From: Virgibacillus sp. MSP4-1
GTDB taxonomy: Bacteria > Bacillota > Bacilli > Bacillales > Alkalibacillaceae
Direction of reading: 5' to 3'
DNA: 64,000 nt
Assembly: GCF_010092505.1 (NCBI RefSeq)
Contig: NZ_CP048021.1
Location: forward strand, 1,426,001-1,490,000
Shown: one piece after another, positions 39,759-48,795 of the stretch
Layout: every line of letters begins with the position of its first letter
Position numbering within the stretch: position 1 is the stretch's first letter
Notes under the pieces: generated by a model
What the model was told of the DNA's origin: nothing
Database searches by the model: none
Seen by the model: only the letters and a program-made list of their open reading frames with translations
Made by a program: the position numbers and the translations under genes

Positions 39759-41573
39759 TTAATCATCATCATCCATTTTGAGGACAGACATAAATGCTTC
39801 TTGAGGAATTTCTACTTTCCCCACCATCTTCATGCGTTTTTTTCCTTCTTTTTGTTTCTCAAGCAGCTTTCTCTTTCTGGAGATATCTCCACCATAACAT
39901 TTGGAAAGCACATTTTTTCGCATTGCTTTAATGGTCGAACGTGCGACAATGCTATTTCCAATGGCCGCCTGAACAGGAACTTCAAACTGCTGTCTCGGTA
40001 TAATGTTTTTCAGCTTTTCCACAATACTTTTTCCACGTTCATAAGCGAAATCCCGATGAACAATGAAGGATAACGCATCAATTTGTTCTCCATTTAGAAG
40101 AATATCCATTTTTACAAGATTGGATGGCTTATATCCTTTTAACTCATAATCAAAGGATGCATACCCCTTCGTCTGTGATTTAAGCTGATCAAAAAAGTCA
40201 TACACAATTTCCGACAGCGGGATATCATAAACAATATTTACACGATTTTCATCTAAGTATTGCATATCCATAAATTCGCCACGTTTACCCTGACAAATCT
40301 CCATCACCGGCCCGACAAAATCGTTCGGCACCATGATTGTAGCATTTACAAAGGGCTCACGAATTTCAGTAATGATTTGCGGATCAGGCATTAAAGAAGG
40401 ATTCTCAATGGTTTTTACTTCTTCATTCTCTACCTCTACTTCATAAATAACACTTGGGGCGGTCGTGATTAAATCAATATTAAATTCCCGTTCAATTCTT
40501 TCCTGAATGATTTCCATGTGCAAAAGCCCCAGAAATCCACAGCGGAAACCAAACCCAAGTGCCTGTGAAGTCTCTGGCTCATACTGAAGGGATGAATCGT
40601 TTAATTCCAGGCGCTCTAATGCTTCCCTCAAATCATTATAGGCATTCGAATCAACCGGGAATAGTCCGCAGTAAACCATTGGGTTCAGCCGCTTGTAGCC
40701 CGGTAAAGGCTCCTTAGCAGGGTTATTCGCCAGTGTAATGGTATCTCCTACCCGGGAATCTCCTACATTTTTGATAGATGCCGTTAAGAATCCTACATCC
40801 CCGACGGACAGCTCATCTTTAGGAACAGGATTGGGATTAAAAACACCAAGTTCATTGACTTCAAATTCTTTCCCATTGGCCATCATTTGAATTTTATCGC
40901 CAACCTTGATCCTGCCCTCTTTTACCGTAATATAACAAATTACACCTCGATAGGAATCATATAAGGAATCAAAAATAAGTCCTTTAAGCGGTTCGTCCGC
41001 ATTGCCTTGAGGCGCAGGAATATCTTCAACGATACGATCCAGGATTTCATCAATTCCTATACCAGACTTGGCAGACGCTAAAACAGCATCATCAGCATCA
41101 ATGCCGATTACATCCTCAATTTCCTGTTTAACTCTTTCTGTATCCGCACTTGGCAAGTCAATTTTATTAATAACCGGAATGATTTCCAGGTCATTATCCA
41201 TAGCCAAGTATACGTTGGCAAGCGTTTGCGCCTCAATTCCCTGCGCGGCATCCACAACCAGAATTGCCCCCTCACAGGCTGCTAAACTGCGGGATACTTC
41301 ATATGTAAAATCCACATGCCCCGGGGTATCAATTAAATGAAATACATATTCTTCACCTGATTTTGAGGTGTATTGCAATTGAACAGCATTCAGTTTGATG
41401 GTAATTCCCCGTTCACGTTCTAAATCCATTCCATCAAGAAACTGTTCCTTCATCTCTCTTTGAGACAGAGCTTTTGTTTTTTCCAAAATTCGATCAGCCA
41501 AAGTAGACTTACCATGGTCAATATGGGCTATAATCGAAAAATTTCGTATGTTCTTCTGGTTTACGTTAGTCAA
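39759..41573 (-). CDS. lepA: Elongation factor 4 (LepA GTPase)
   Basis: Ribosome-associated translational GTPase involved in 30S biogenesis and recovery from stalled states. The 604-residue protein has G1 AHIDHGKST (about 16-24), G3 DTPGH, G4 NKID, EF-G-like domains, and the LepA C-terminal domain with [20 protein letters not shown]. The open frame starts at GTG 41582, but AGGAG is spaced for TTG 41573 ([12 protein letters not shown]). Confidence 0.95.
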   Translation of the reverse strand: MTNVNQKNIRNFSIIAHIDHGKSTLADRILEKTKALSQREMKEQFLDGMDLERERGITIKLNAVQLQYTSKSGEEYVFHLIDTPGHVDFTYEVSRSLAACEGAILVVDAAQGIEAQTLANVYLAMDNDLEIIPVINKIDLPSADTERVKQEIEDVIGIDADDAVLASAKSGIGIDEILDRIVEDIPAPQGNADEPLKGLIFDSLYDSYRGVICYITVKEGRIKVGDKIQMMANGKEFEVNELGVFNPNPVPKDELSVGDVGFLTASIKNVGDSRVGDTITLANNPAKEPLPGYKRLNPMVYCGLFPVDSNAYNDLREALERLELNDSSLQYEPETSQALGFGFRCGFLGLLHMEIIQERIEREFNIDLITTAPSVIYEVEVENEEVKTIENPSLMPDPQIITEIREPFVNATIMVPNDFVGPVMEICQGKRGEFMDMQYLDENRVNIVYDIPLSEIVYDFFDQLKSQTKGYASFDYELKGYKPSNLVKMDILLNGEQIDALSFIVHRDFAYERGKSIVEKLKNIIPRQQFEVPVQAAIGNSIVARSTIKAMRKNVLSKCYGGDISRKRKLLEKQKEGKKRMKMVGKVEIPQEAFMSVLKMDDDD

Positions 41574-41684
41574 AATCCTCACTCCTGTTTATTTGCAACC
41601 GCAATGCTATGTTGATTATAGCAATAGGAGGAAAATCATTCAATCAAACATCATATACGGGAGGATTTTTTCTCCCCCCCTTCC

Positions 41685-42032
41685 TTATAATCGGTAAATC
41701 AAATCAGATATCTGATAAGCACCTGCGACAAGCAGGTTATAAAACCATTTTACTCCACCTTCAATGGCTGAAGCTATTTTTCCTGTTAATGACCCTCCTT
41801 GAATCTCCTGATAAGATTCTTTTTTTTCCTCTATTGATTTTTTATCCAGGGATTGTCCCATCACTTCAACTTCGTAAGGTTCGTCCTTATTTTTCACAAC
41901 AAGAGCATCATAGTTTTCCATTTCATTCCCACTTAATTTATTCATTCCTGTTCCAGCCTGATCAAAACCGACAATGACACCTGTTAAAAATAAAATAATC
42001 ATGAAAAAGAAGATTAACGTAAACCGAATCAT
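41685..42032 (-). CDS. yqxA: YqxA-family protein (DUF3679)
   Basis: 115-residue protein with an N-terminal membrane anchor (about 3-22, FTLIFFFMIILFLTGVIVGF), a charged middle part and a short hydrophobic C terminus. It matches the DUF3679/YqxA family, which lies between spoIIP and lepA in Bacillus and is of unknown function. GGGGAGCTG precedes ATG 42032. Here the upstream neighbour spoIIP is missing. Confidence 0.82.
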   Translation of the reverse strand: MIRFTLIFFFMIILFLTGVIVGFDQAGTGMNKLSGNEMENYDALVVKNKDEPYEVEVMGQSLDKKSIEEKKESYQEIQGGSLTGKIASAIEGGVKWFYNLLVAGAYQISDLIYRL

Positions 42033-42200
42033 TCTATCAGCTCCCCAATTCCTTCATCATCCGAAAAAGAACTATTCTATTAACTCTATTAAAATGATAT
42101 GTAAATGAAATAAATGCTAGAACCTGAAAATAAAGAAAAGGTATTTACCTGTTTTTTTAGATTATTGCAGCTATGGGATATTCTGGGTCAGGCAGGTGCT

Positions 42201-42392
42201 GGGATAAGCATCTGATGTTGATTGAAGGACAAATGACAGGCTTTAGGCCGTTTTTCCGTCCTTCATTTCCTCTCTGAAGGACAGTTTAGCCGGGAATTTT
42301 TCCATTATTGGCCTTCATGAACCTATGAAGGCCCTTTTCATTTAATTTTTCATGAGCTATGTCCTTCATACATCTTTTTACCAGCTTATCCC
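42201..42392. repeat. Three 41-nt hairpin-ended units inside a 9-bp inverted repeat
   Basis: Units at 42224-42264, 42276-42316 and 42327-42367 are each exactly 41 bases, begin GAAGGAC or GAAGGCC and end GTCCTTC or GGCCTTC, so every unit can fold on its ends. They are separated by 11 and 10 bases. GGGATAAGC (42201-42209) and GCTTATCCC (42384-42392) flank the set as an inverted repeat. The unit interiors are only weakly alike. This occupies most of the 515-base gene-free gap 42033-42547. Confidence 0.65.
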
Positions 42393-42423
42393 GCATGACC
42401 TAAACGGTCGCCTCCGCTTTTCT
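42385..42423. repeat. 39-bp GC-rich direct repeat, copy 1
   Basis: CTTATCCCGCATGACC at the left, then TAAACGGTCGCCTCCGC and TTTTCT. Identical to 42507-42545. It contains GACC-TAAAC-GGTC, a small hairpin. It resembles dispersed intergenic repeats that I recall from Bacillaceae genomes. Confidence 0.75.
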
Positions 42424-42506
42424 TTGTCCAGCTGCGGCTCCCAGGTCAAGGCGGATATAAGTCAAAGCCATTCCGTGGCCAAACCCGTGCCACTCCATGT
42501 CTTCGT

Positions 42507-42545
42507 CTTATCCCGCATGACCTAAACGGTCGCCTCCGCTTTTCT
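42507..42545. repeat. 39-bp GC-rich direct repeat, copy 2
   Basis: Identical over 39 bases to 42385-42423. It ends two bases before the gpr stop codon. The 83-base interval between copies is also more GC-rich than its surroundings. Confidence 0.75.
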
Positions 42546-42547
42546 GT

Positions 42548-43654
42548 CTACCTTGTAAAGTTTTCTTTGTTTTCTTTTTGGACAGCTTCGTGGAGGGCTC
42601 CGTTAATTCCGGATGCTAATAAATGGGCGGTGTCTTCGATAAAACCGTCAATTTCTTTTGGTGTAACCATTAGATTGTGTCCTAATGGGGAAAGGACTTC
42701 TTTAATTAATTGGCGTTTTTCTTCTTCGGACAGGCCTCCAACAACTCCCATGAAGGTTTGTCTTTTTTCTTCATCAGGTAAATCCTCATCTGTGAATTTT
42801 TTCTTTTCACCAAAGTTCAAGCCTGCGGGAGTTAATGCCTTAGAAGGTTTTCCCTGTTCATTCATTTCCCGGCCAAAATGCTTCAGAATAAAATCAATGG
42901 TGTCACTTGTAATGGTTACAGCATCAACTACGGTAGGAATGCCAATTGAAATGACAGGAATGCCCAATGTCTCTTCACTTAAATCCTTTCGCTTATTCCC
43001 TACCCCGGAACCAGGATGTATACCTGTATCCGAAATCTGAATGGTTGCATTTACTCGCTCAATAGACCTCGAAGCCAGTGCATCAATAGCAATAACAAAA
43101 TCAGGCTTAACTTTATTGATGACTCCAAAAATGATGTCGCTCGTTTCAATACCGGTTAATCCCATAACACCAGGGGACAGAGCTGAAACAGGGCGATACC
43201 CGTCTGCTACATATTCAGGCTGGAGTTTAAAAAGGTGTCTGGTTATAAGAAGATCATCTACCGTATAAGGCCCCAGTGCGTCTGGTGTGACATTTCTGTT
43301 TCCAAGACCAACAATCAAACAAGAAGCGCTATCGTCTATATTTCGTTTGGCTAAATATTTTTCAAGCTCACGTGCCACGATGTTCGATGTATCTGTCTGC
43401 ATCTGAGTATCCTGTGTGCGGATACTTTGTGTTTCCAGGGTCAAATACGAACCAGCCTTTTTACCAATGGCTTCAGACCCTTCTTCATCTATTTCCACAT
43501 AAGTAATTTTCATATCGCCTTCTTCTCTTTCCTTTACCTTTACCCCTTTGATCTCTTCCGTTTCCTGTTCTTTATCCTCCTGCTCGACGACCATTTCCCG
43601 TGCTTCAATGGCAAGGTCTGTGCGAACTTTATATAACTTTTCATTCTTTTCCAT
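42548..43654 (-). CDS. gpr: Germination protease GPR
   Basis: Spore protease that degrades small acid-soluble proteins at germination. It is made as a zymogen in the forespore. The 368-residue protein equals the B. subtilis length. It contains VRTDLAIEA near the N terminus, where the propeptide is cut, and [20 protein letters not shown], a family hallmark (about 200-219). GGAGGG is spaced for ATG 43654, not the upstream 43675. It marks the organism as an endospore former. Confidence 0.95.
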   Translation of the reverse strand: MEKNEKLYKVRTDLAIEAREMVVEQEDKEQETEEIKGVKVKEREEGDMKITYVEIDEEGSEAIGKKAGSYLTLETQSIRTQDTQMQTDTSNIVARELEKYLAKRNIDDSASCLIVGLGNRNVTPDALGPYTVDDLLITRHLFKLQPEYVADGYRPVSALSPGVMGLTGIETSDIIFGVINKVKPDFVIAIDALASRSIERVNATIQISDTGIHPGSGVGNKRKDLSEETLGIPVISIGIPTVVDAVTITSDTIDFILKHFGREMNEQGKPSKALTPAGLNFGEKKKFTDEDLPDEEKRQTFMGVVGGLSEEEKRQLIKEVLSPLGHNLMVTPKEIDGFIEDTAHLLASGINGALHEAVQKENKENFTR

Positions 43655-43765
43655 TCCAACGTCCCTCCATTCCATTCATTAACTCATGATTTCCAACTGA
43701 AATCTTTCTTATACGATTGACTTCATGATCTCTGATGTGACAAGCATAATTTCTTTACTGAGCTA

Positions 43766-43794
43766 TTGAAAACTTGTCTTCGCTTTGGTAAAAT
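43766..43794 (+). promoter_or_regulatory. Sigma-A promoter of rpsT
   Basis: TTGAAA (43766-43771), 17 bases, TAAAAT (43789-43794). It predicts a leader of about 90 bases before the TTG start, long enough for autoregulation by S20, which I cannot test here. Confidence 0.6.
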
Positions 43795-43892
43795 GGCTTT
43801 TGTTCAACTATCAGAATTTCCTAGGTAAAGGATGATAGGTTTACTTCACAAAGGAACTGAAATAACGTATATATCTTCAGGAGGTGAATCAA

Positions 43893-44159
43893 TTGGCAAA
43901 TATTAAATCCGCTATTAAACGTGTAAGAATTAATGAAGAATCACGTAACCATAATCAGGCATTTAAAACAGAAATGCGCTCTTCCATTAAACGTGTTGAA
44001 CAGCTTGTTAACCAGAAAAATGCAGAAGATGCAAAATCTGCATTAAAAGAAGCGACACGTAACATTGATAAAGCCGTTCAAAAAGGCATTATCCATAAAA
44101 ACAATGGAGACCGTAAGAAATCAAACCTGGCGAAAAAAATTAATGAGCTTGGCGCGTAA
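43893..44159 (+). CDS. rpsT: 30S ribosomal protein S20
   Basis: 88-residue basic helical protein that binds 16S rRNA, reading (M)ANIKSAIKRVRINEESRNH and ending HKNNGDRKKSNLAKKINELG. The open frame begins at a GTG (43884) within the ribosome-binding site. AGGAGGTG is correctly spaced for TTG 43893, and the 88-residue product equals B. subtilis S20. It is divergent from gpr, as expected. Confidence 0.96.
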   Translation: MANIKSAIKRVRINEESRNHNQAFKTEMRSSIKRVEQLVNQKNAEDAKSALKEATRNIDKAVQKGIIHKNNGDRKKSNLAKKINELGA

Positions 44160-44217
44160 TGAACCCCAAAGCACAAGCGCCCGTTTGTTCAGCAATCGGG
44201 GCCGGGCTGGACAGATC

Positions 44218-44255
44218 AAAAAGGAGCATTCCCATATGGGAAATGCTCCTTTTTT
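44218..44255. terminator. Terminator between rpsT and holA
   Basis: AAAAAGGAGCATTCCCAT pairs with ATGGGAAATGCTCCTTTTT with one bulge. Long T runs on both strands make it bidirectional for the convergent genes. Confidence 0.9.
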
Positions 44256-44264
44256 ATGATCTCG

Positions 44265-45302
44265 TTATTTGGCTGACCTTTTCTCGACAAAACGATACAA
44301 CAGCAATTCGAATGCCAGTTCTTTCTCCATTTCTCCTCTTTTCATTTGTTCATCCGTATTGGTCAGCAGTGTCATCATTTCGTATAACTGCTCCACACTA
44401 AAATACCGCTCCCGTTCAAGGGCCATCTTTATTGCGTATGGGTGTGCCTTTATCTGTTTATCCATTTGCTGCTTGGTATAACCCTTATTCTTCATCAGTT
44501 TACATTGGAGAATTAAACGTATCTGGGAAGCAAGCAAAGCCACGAGGGCTATCGGCTCTTCATTTCGTTTCGTCAAGTCTTTAAAAACCGAAATCGCCTC
44601 TGTTATATCTTTTTTCATTAAAGCATCAATCATCTTAAAAGCGGATGATTCTGTGTGCCTGGACACTAATTTTTCGACCACATCCATTGTAATGGGCTCA
44701 CCCTCATCTACATAAAGAGAAAACTTCTCCAATTCCTTTTGAACAGACATTAAGTCCGTACCGATTTCCTCTATGAGTTTTTGTGATGCCTTAGGTTCAA
44801 TATGTATCCCTAAATCTTTGGCAAGCATATCAATCCATGTTTTCAAATCATACTCTTTTGGGGACTCACATTTCACCACACGTCCGGTTTTTTTCAGCTT
44901 CTTTACGATTTTTTTTCGTTCATCAATTTTTTCATATGGGGCCATCATTATGATAACCGTGTGATCCACCGGATGGTCCAGATACTTTTCCAGGACACTC
45001 AAATCATGTTCCACTTTTGTTTTATCCGGTTTAGCCTTAAAAAATTGAGCGTTTTTCAATAGCAATACCTTTCGATCACCAAAAAAGGGAAACGTTTCAG
45101 CATCAAGAATTGCTTCCTGTATCGGGGTTTCCTCCATATCAAAGGCATTAAAATTCATGCCTTGTTCAGGCTCTTCATCTAAAACAGACTGAATAATTTT
45201 ATGTTGCAAATCCTGTATTAAATAGGATTCATTACCAAATAGTAAGTAAAGAGGAATATATTTTGACTCTTTCAGGGATTTTACAGCTTCTACATAAGAC
45301 AT
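44265..45302 (-). CDS. holA: DNA polymerase III subunit delta
   Basis: Clamp-loader subunit that opens the sliding clamp. The 345-residue protein begins YVEAVKSLKESKYIPLY and has LLFGNESYLIQD (about 20-31), then a RecA-like and helical collar fold typical of the YqeN/HolA family. The open frame starts at GTG 45311, but GAGGTG is spaced for ATG 45302 (MSYVEAVK). It is convergent with rpsT and divergent from yqzM. Confidence 0.92.
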   Translation of the reverse strand: MSYVEAVKSLKESKYIPLYLLFGNESYLIQDLQHKIIQSVLDEEPEQGMNFNAFDMEETPIQEAILDAETFPFFGDRKVLLLKNAQFFKAKPDKTKVEHDLSVLEKYLDHPVDHTVIIMMAPYEKIDERKKIVKKLKKTGRVVKCESPKEYDLKTWIDMLAKDLGIHIEPKASQKLIEEIGTDLMSVQKELEKFSLYVDEGEPITMDVVEKLVSRHTESSAFKMIDALMKKDITEAISVFKDLTKRNEEPIALVALLASQIRLILQCKLMKNKGYTKQQMDKQIKAHPYAIKMALERERYFSVEQLYEMMTLLTNTDEQMKRGEMEKELAFELLLYRFVEKRSAK

Positions 45303-45417
45303 CTCTCTCACCTCATATTATGCTTGTCCTTTAAGTATAAAGAATTTTTATTTATATGACTATCATCCGAGATGAGAAAAATTTTCAAGTGAGCTTGCTT
45401 TTGTGATATGATAAAGA

Positions 45418-45495
45418 GGGAAACGGTGGTGGCCATTTCCCCCAAAATCTATATGAACGTCTGAATCACAGTCCCGGGAAACTGACATTCAGACG
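45418..45495. other. Structured intergenic element between holA and yqzM
   Basis: The 354-base spacer 45303-45656 holds no gene but has two hairpins. GGGAAA...TGG pairs with CCA...TTTCCC (45418-45441). CGTCTGAAT pairs with ATTCAGACG (45458-45495), with a 2x2 internal loop, a further CAGT/ACTG stem and an 8-base loop CCCGGGAA whose CCCGGG is self-complementary. A -10-like TATGAT lies at 45407-45412. It could be a small RNA or a leader; direction unknown. Confidence 0.4.
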
Positions 45496-45656
45496 ATGTT
45501 TGCTTACATAATTAGAATGTGTTTTAAAGTATGGTTTTATAGGTGTTAAGTGTTGACAAAGCAGGAATTGGAAAATCATTTGTGAACTTTTTTTAAATCA
45601 TATAGATTTTTCAGAGCATTTTGCTTATACTAGGAAATGATATAGGAGGGGTAATC

Positions 45657-45791
45657 GTGAACGAGTTTGAAAAAAATGTTCAATCTAAAAACCACGATGT
45701 GATTGACTCAATCAAAGGATTCACCTTTTCATTTTTATTCTTTATGATAATTTTCTTTATTGGTGTTGTTTTTCAAGTTATAGGCGGTTAA
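45657..45791 (+). CDS. yqzM: YqzM-family small membrane protein
   Basis: 44-residue protein reading MNEFEKNVQSKNHDVIDSIK followed by one membrane segment (about 22-42). The start and position between holA and comEC match the YqzM family of Bacillus; its function is unknown. The start is GTG 45657 behind GGAGGGG. It is convergent with comEC and has its own terminator. Confidence 0.88.
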   Translation: MNEFEKNVQSKNHDVIDSIKGFTFSFLFFMIIFFIGVVFQVIGG

Positions 45792-45794
45792 GAT

Positions 45795-45825
45795 GAGAGA
45801 CTGTTTTTACAGTCTCTCTTTTTTA
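45795..45825 (+). terminator. Terminator of yqzM
   Basis: GAGAGACTGT and ACAGTCTCTC form a 10-bp stem with a short T loop, followed by TTTTTT. It lies between convergent yqzM and comEC. Confidence 0.9.
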
Positions 45826-45864
45826 TATCCTGAGATTATGCTTCCGCCTTTGTTCTATTATATT

Positions 45865-48150
45865 TTATGGAATCATGGTCCGGAATGTGCCACCCATTTT
45901 ATGAAACTGATACTGAATCGCTCCATGAATGTCTGTGCGCAGAATTTTCGTATCATTCTGCAGGAGTCGATCAAGGGTTTCAGAAGCCGGATGGCCATAT
46001 AAATTATGTTCACCTGCTGAAATCAGTGCAAAATCAGGTCTTAGTGCCTTGAGAAATGGTTGAGATGAAGAATATTTACTGCCATGATGGGGAACTTTCA
46101 GAATATCCACCTGCAACTCAGGATAGTCTGAAATGATTTCTCCCTCTGTCTCCGAACTGATATCACCGGTAAACAGCCAGGTCCGATCTCCCAATTTTGT
46201 ATAGATCACGATGGACCGGTTGTTTTGATCTAATGGTGAAGTACCCTCACCAAGGGGAGATAAAACATAAAAAGTATAATCATCAATCATTAATTTCATC
46301 CCTTTCGTGAGTATGTGTGGGTTCAACAATGGCTGAGCAGGCAAAAATTCTTCAAAATCAGGGTTGGTATACAAATGGTCAATATTAAAATGTTTTTGTA
46401 AATAAGAGTAACTGCCAAAGTGATCCTGATCAAAGTGGGTAACTATAAGATGATCGATGGTTGTAATTCCTTTTGACCATAGGTAAGGCTTTATCGCATA
46501 TTCTGCGGTTGGATTGCCAGGGTTGTTTTCATCGCTTTTATTCAAAGAAATTTCCTTTGCTGCATCAATCATGACAACTCCCTTTCGAAAAGGCAATTCA
46601 ATCACAATCGTGTCTCCCTGACCCACATCCAGCATAGTAACCGTCCCTTTCCTGTCTAAATAAGGCTGAAGCTGGACCCCAATCAATAGAACAATGAGCA
46701 ACGTAGCTGTAAGAAGTGCTTTCATTTTCTGATTACTCTCAAGCTGCCTCATAAACAGAAACAAAACGGCAAAGTATGCGATTATTACCATCAGTGATAT
46801 TTCTCCAATCACCCATAAAAGCTGAACTTCTTTAACTTCATTCAAAAGCCATATTAGCATTGGCTCATGGAATCTGGAGAAATAAAGATCAATCACATCC
46901 GTAAAAGGAGGTGGAAGCCATGAAAAGAAAACAGCGATTAAAGATACAGGGATGACCAGAGCAGAAAAGTAAGGGACAAAAAATAAATTGGCAAAAATGG
47001 ACAAGGGGCTGATGTAATAAAAGTTGAGTATTTGAAGCGGAATTAATACCATTTGGCTGATAAAGCTGATATAAATCATTGTCCAGAGGTATGAAGGAAG
47101 CCGTCGGAGTATATTTCCGGACAGGATTAGACTGAAGGTAACCAGAAAAGAAAATTGAAATCCTAACTGATAAATAAGCAGTGGATTCTGCAGTAACAAT
47201 AAAATAGCGGTCATACTCACAACATCCATGACTGGCCATCTGCGCCCCAGGATTGAGAAAACAAACAATAACTCAGCCATCATGACTGCTCTTAATACAG
47301 GCGGGTTTCCACTTGCAAAAACAGCATAGACAGGAAGAAAAATCATAATGATAAATCTGCTCGTTTCAATGGAAAGCTTACACACTCGATTTAGAATTGT
47401 ATAGATAAAAAGAATGATTAATCCTGCGTGAAGACCGGAGATGGCTAACAAGTGAGACAAATTCCAGTGCTGAAATTCCTGTATGATCTCCTCGGAAAGA
47501 AAATGCTTATCACCGAAAATCAAAGCCTGTATCCAATGATAGCTCTCATCCGTGTACTGCTCCCTTAAAAACTGTAAAAGATGATTTTTGACTTGTAATG
47601 GATAGGCCATCCAGTCCTTTCCTTCACATTGGATATCCTTTTGCTGAATATTCATTTGCAAATAAATTCCCATACTTTTTAAGTAGGAACGATAATCAAA
47701 TGCCCCTGGATTTCGTGCTTCTTCAGGCACCTTCATATTGCCTGTTACCTTACACTTGGCACCGTGCTGGTAAGAAGACTTCTGGAAGGATTCCGATTGT
47801 TCACGATAGATGGTAATCAGCAGTTTTTCAGCCGTATTCGATTCTTCCAGAGTTAAGGAGATATAGCCTTCCTTTATGCTTGGACCGGATGTGATTGTTC
47901 CCTGAATGAGGGTGGATTCCTCATGTGAATGGTCTTTCCATAAAGAGGATTCAAAGGAAGGCGAAAGGGAGAAGTAGATCAAAAGAACAGAGGAGAAAAA
48001 GAAAAACAGCCAGGATCCAGGTCTATTCTTATAAAGAATGTACAAAAATAAAAAAACCCACAATCCCAGCCATAATAAAAAGTACTCATTCCAGATTGAA
48101 AACAAGGCTATCAACAAAAGATAATGCCATTTACCTTTCAATAACTTCAC
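45865..48150 (-). CDS. comEC: DNA internalisation channel protein ComEC
   Basis: Membrane channel for single-stranded DNA uptake in natural transformation. The 761-residue protein has an OB-fold outer domain (about 60-190), the competence domain of about eight membrane segments with LLAISGLHAGLI (about 232-243), and a C-terminal metallo-beta-lactamase-like domain with MLDVGQGDTIVIELP and THFDQDHFGSY, probably a nuclease. No frameshift or premature stop is seen, so the competence channel looks intact. AGGTGAAG precedes ATG 48150, 8 bases after comEB. Confidence 0.94.
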   Translation of the reverse strand: MKLLKGKWHYLLLIALFSIWNEYFLLWLGLWVFLFLYILYKNRPGSWLFFFFSSVLLIYFSLSPSFESSLWKDHSHEESTLIQGTITSGPSIKEGYISLTLEESNTAEKLLITIYREQSESFQKSSYQHGAKCKVTGNMKVPEEARNPGAFDYRSYLKSMGIYLQMNIQQKDIQCEGKDWMAYPLQVKNHLLQFLREQYTDESYHWIQALIFGDKHFLSEEIIQEFQHWNLSHLLAISGLHAGLIILFIYTILNRVCKLSIETSRFIIMIFLPVYAVFASGNPPVLRAVMMAELLFVFSILGRRWPVMDVVSMTAILLLLQNPLLIYQLGFQFSFLVTFSLILSGNILRRLPSYLWTMIYISFISQMVLIPLQILNFYYISPLSIFANLFFVPYFSALVIPVSLIAVFFSWLPPPFTDVIDLYFSRFHEPMLIWLLNEVKEVQLLWVIGEISLMVIIAYFAVLFLFMRQLESNQKMKALLTATLLIVLLIGVQLQPYLDRKGTVTMLDVGQGDTIVIELPFRKGVVMIDAAKEISLNKSDENNPGNPTAEYAIKPYLWSKGITTIDHLIVTHFDQDHFGSYSYLQKHFNIDHLYTNPDFEEFLPAQPLLNPHILTKGMKLMIDDYTFYVLSPLGEGTSPLDQNNRSIVIYTKLGDRTWLFTGDISSETEGEIISDYPELQVDILKVPHHGSKYSSSQPFLKALRPDFALISAGEHNLYGHPASETLDRLLQNDTKILRTDIHGAIQYQFHKMGGTFRTMIP

Positions 48151-48158
48151 CTGGTTTC

Positions 48159-48728
48159 TTAATTAAGGGTGGTAAATAAGTGATGGGCCTCTTCACGCAG
48201 TTCTTTCATCTCTTCTTCATCGGCACCTGAGGTCTCCAGCTTATCCAGCATCCTGGATAAAAACTTCATCTTTTCCTGTGCTTTTGTATCAATATTTAAG
48301 TATTCAAGTTCTACTTTTTTTACTTCAACGCCAGCTTCTTTAAAAAGCTCGAGAGCATAAGCATGGTTATGATAATCTGTTGCATAAAATAGTCGTTTAA
48401 TTCCGCCCTGTATAATAGCCTTCGAGCATTGAAGGCATGGGAAATGAGTTACATAGAGCTCAGCACCTTCTGTCGGCACACCAAATTTCGCACATTGCAG
48501 CAAAGCATTTACTTCAGCATGAACCGTCCGGACACAGTGGCCATCAATAACGTAGCAGCCCTCATCTATACAATGGACACTGCCTGTTACACTCCCATTG
48601 TATCCGCCCGCAATAATTCGTTTATCTCTTACAATCGTGGCTCCGACAGCTAACCGCTCGCAGGTACTTCGCAAAGCAAGCAGATGACTTTGAGCCATGA
48701 AATATTGATCCCATGCAATTCGTTCCAA
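48159..48728 (-). CDS. comEB: ComE operon protein 2, dCMP deaminase family
   Basis: 189-residue zinc deaminase related to dCMP deaminase. It is in the com operon but is dispensable for DNA uptake in B. subtilis. It has HAEVNALLQCAKFG (zinc His and catalytic Glu, about 71-84) and FPCLQCSKAI (zinc cysteines, about 99-108). The start is TTG 48728 behind GGTGGGA. The spacing to comEA and comEC supports one operon. Confidence 0.93.
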   Translation of the reverse strand: MERIAWDQYFMAQSHLLALRSTCERLAVGATIVRDKRIIAGGYNGSVTGSVHCIDEGCYVIDGHCVRTVHAEVNALLQCAKFGVPTEGAELYVTHFPCLQCSKAIIQGGIKRLFYATDYHNHAYALELFKEAGVEVKKVELEYLNIDTKAQEKMKFLSRMLDKLETSGADEEEMKELREEAHHLFTTLN

Positions 48729-48795
48729 TCGTATCCCACCTTTTGTCGATTAATGTTCTTTTTACAAGTTTACCTATTCTGCATCATTCGTGCAA

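Noticed and set aside
42224-42367. CRISPR-like reading of the three 41-nt units
   Set aside because: The units are not identical, the short spacers are 10-11 bases, there are no cas genes nearby and only the unit ends are conserved.
45541-45600. Sigma-H-like promoter (AGGAATT ... GTGAAC) upstream of yqzM
   Set aside because: The -10 element matches poorly and a sigma-A -35 (TTGACA) nearby has no -10 at the right distance; I cannot decide on a promoter here.
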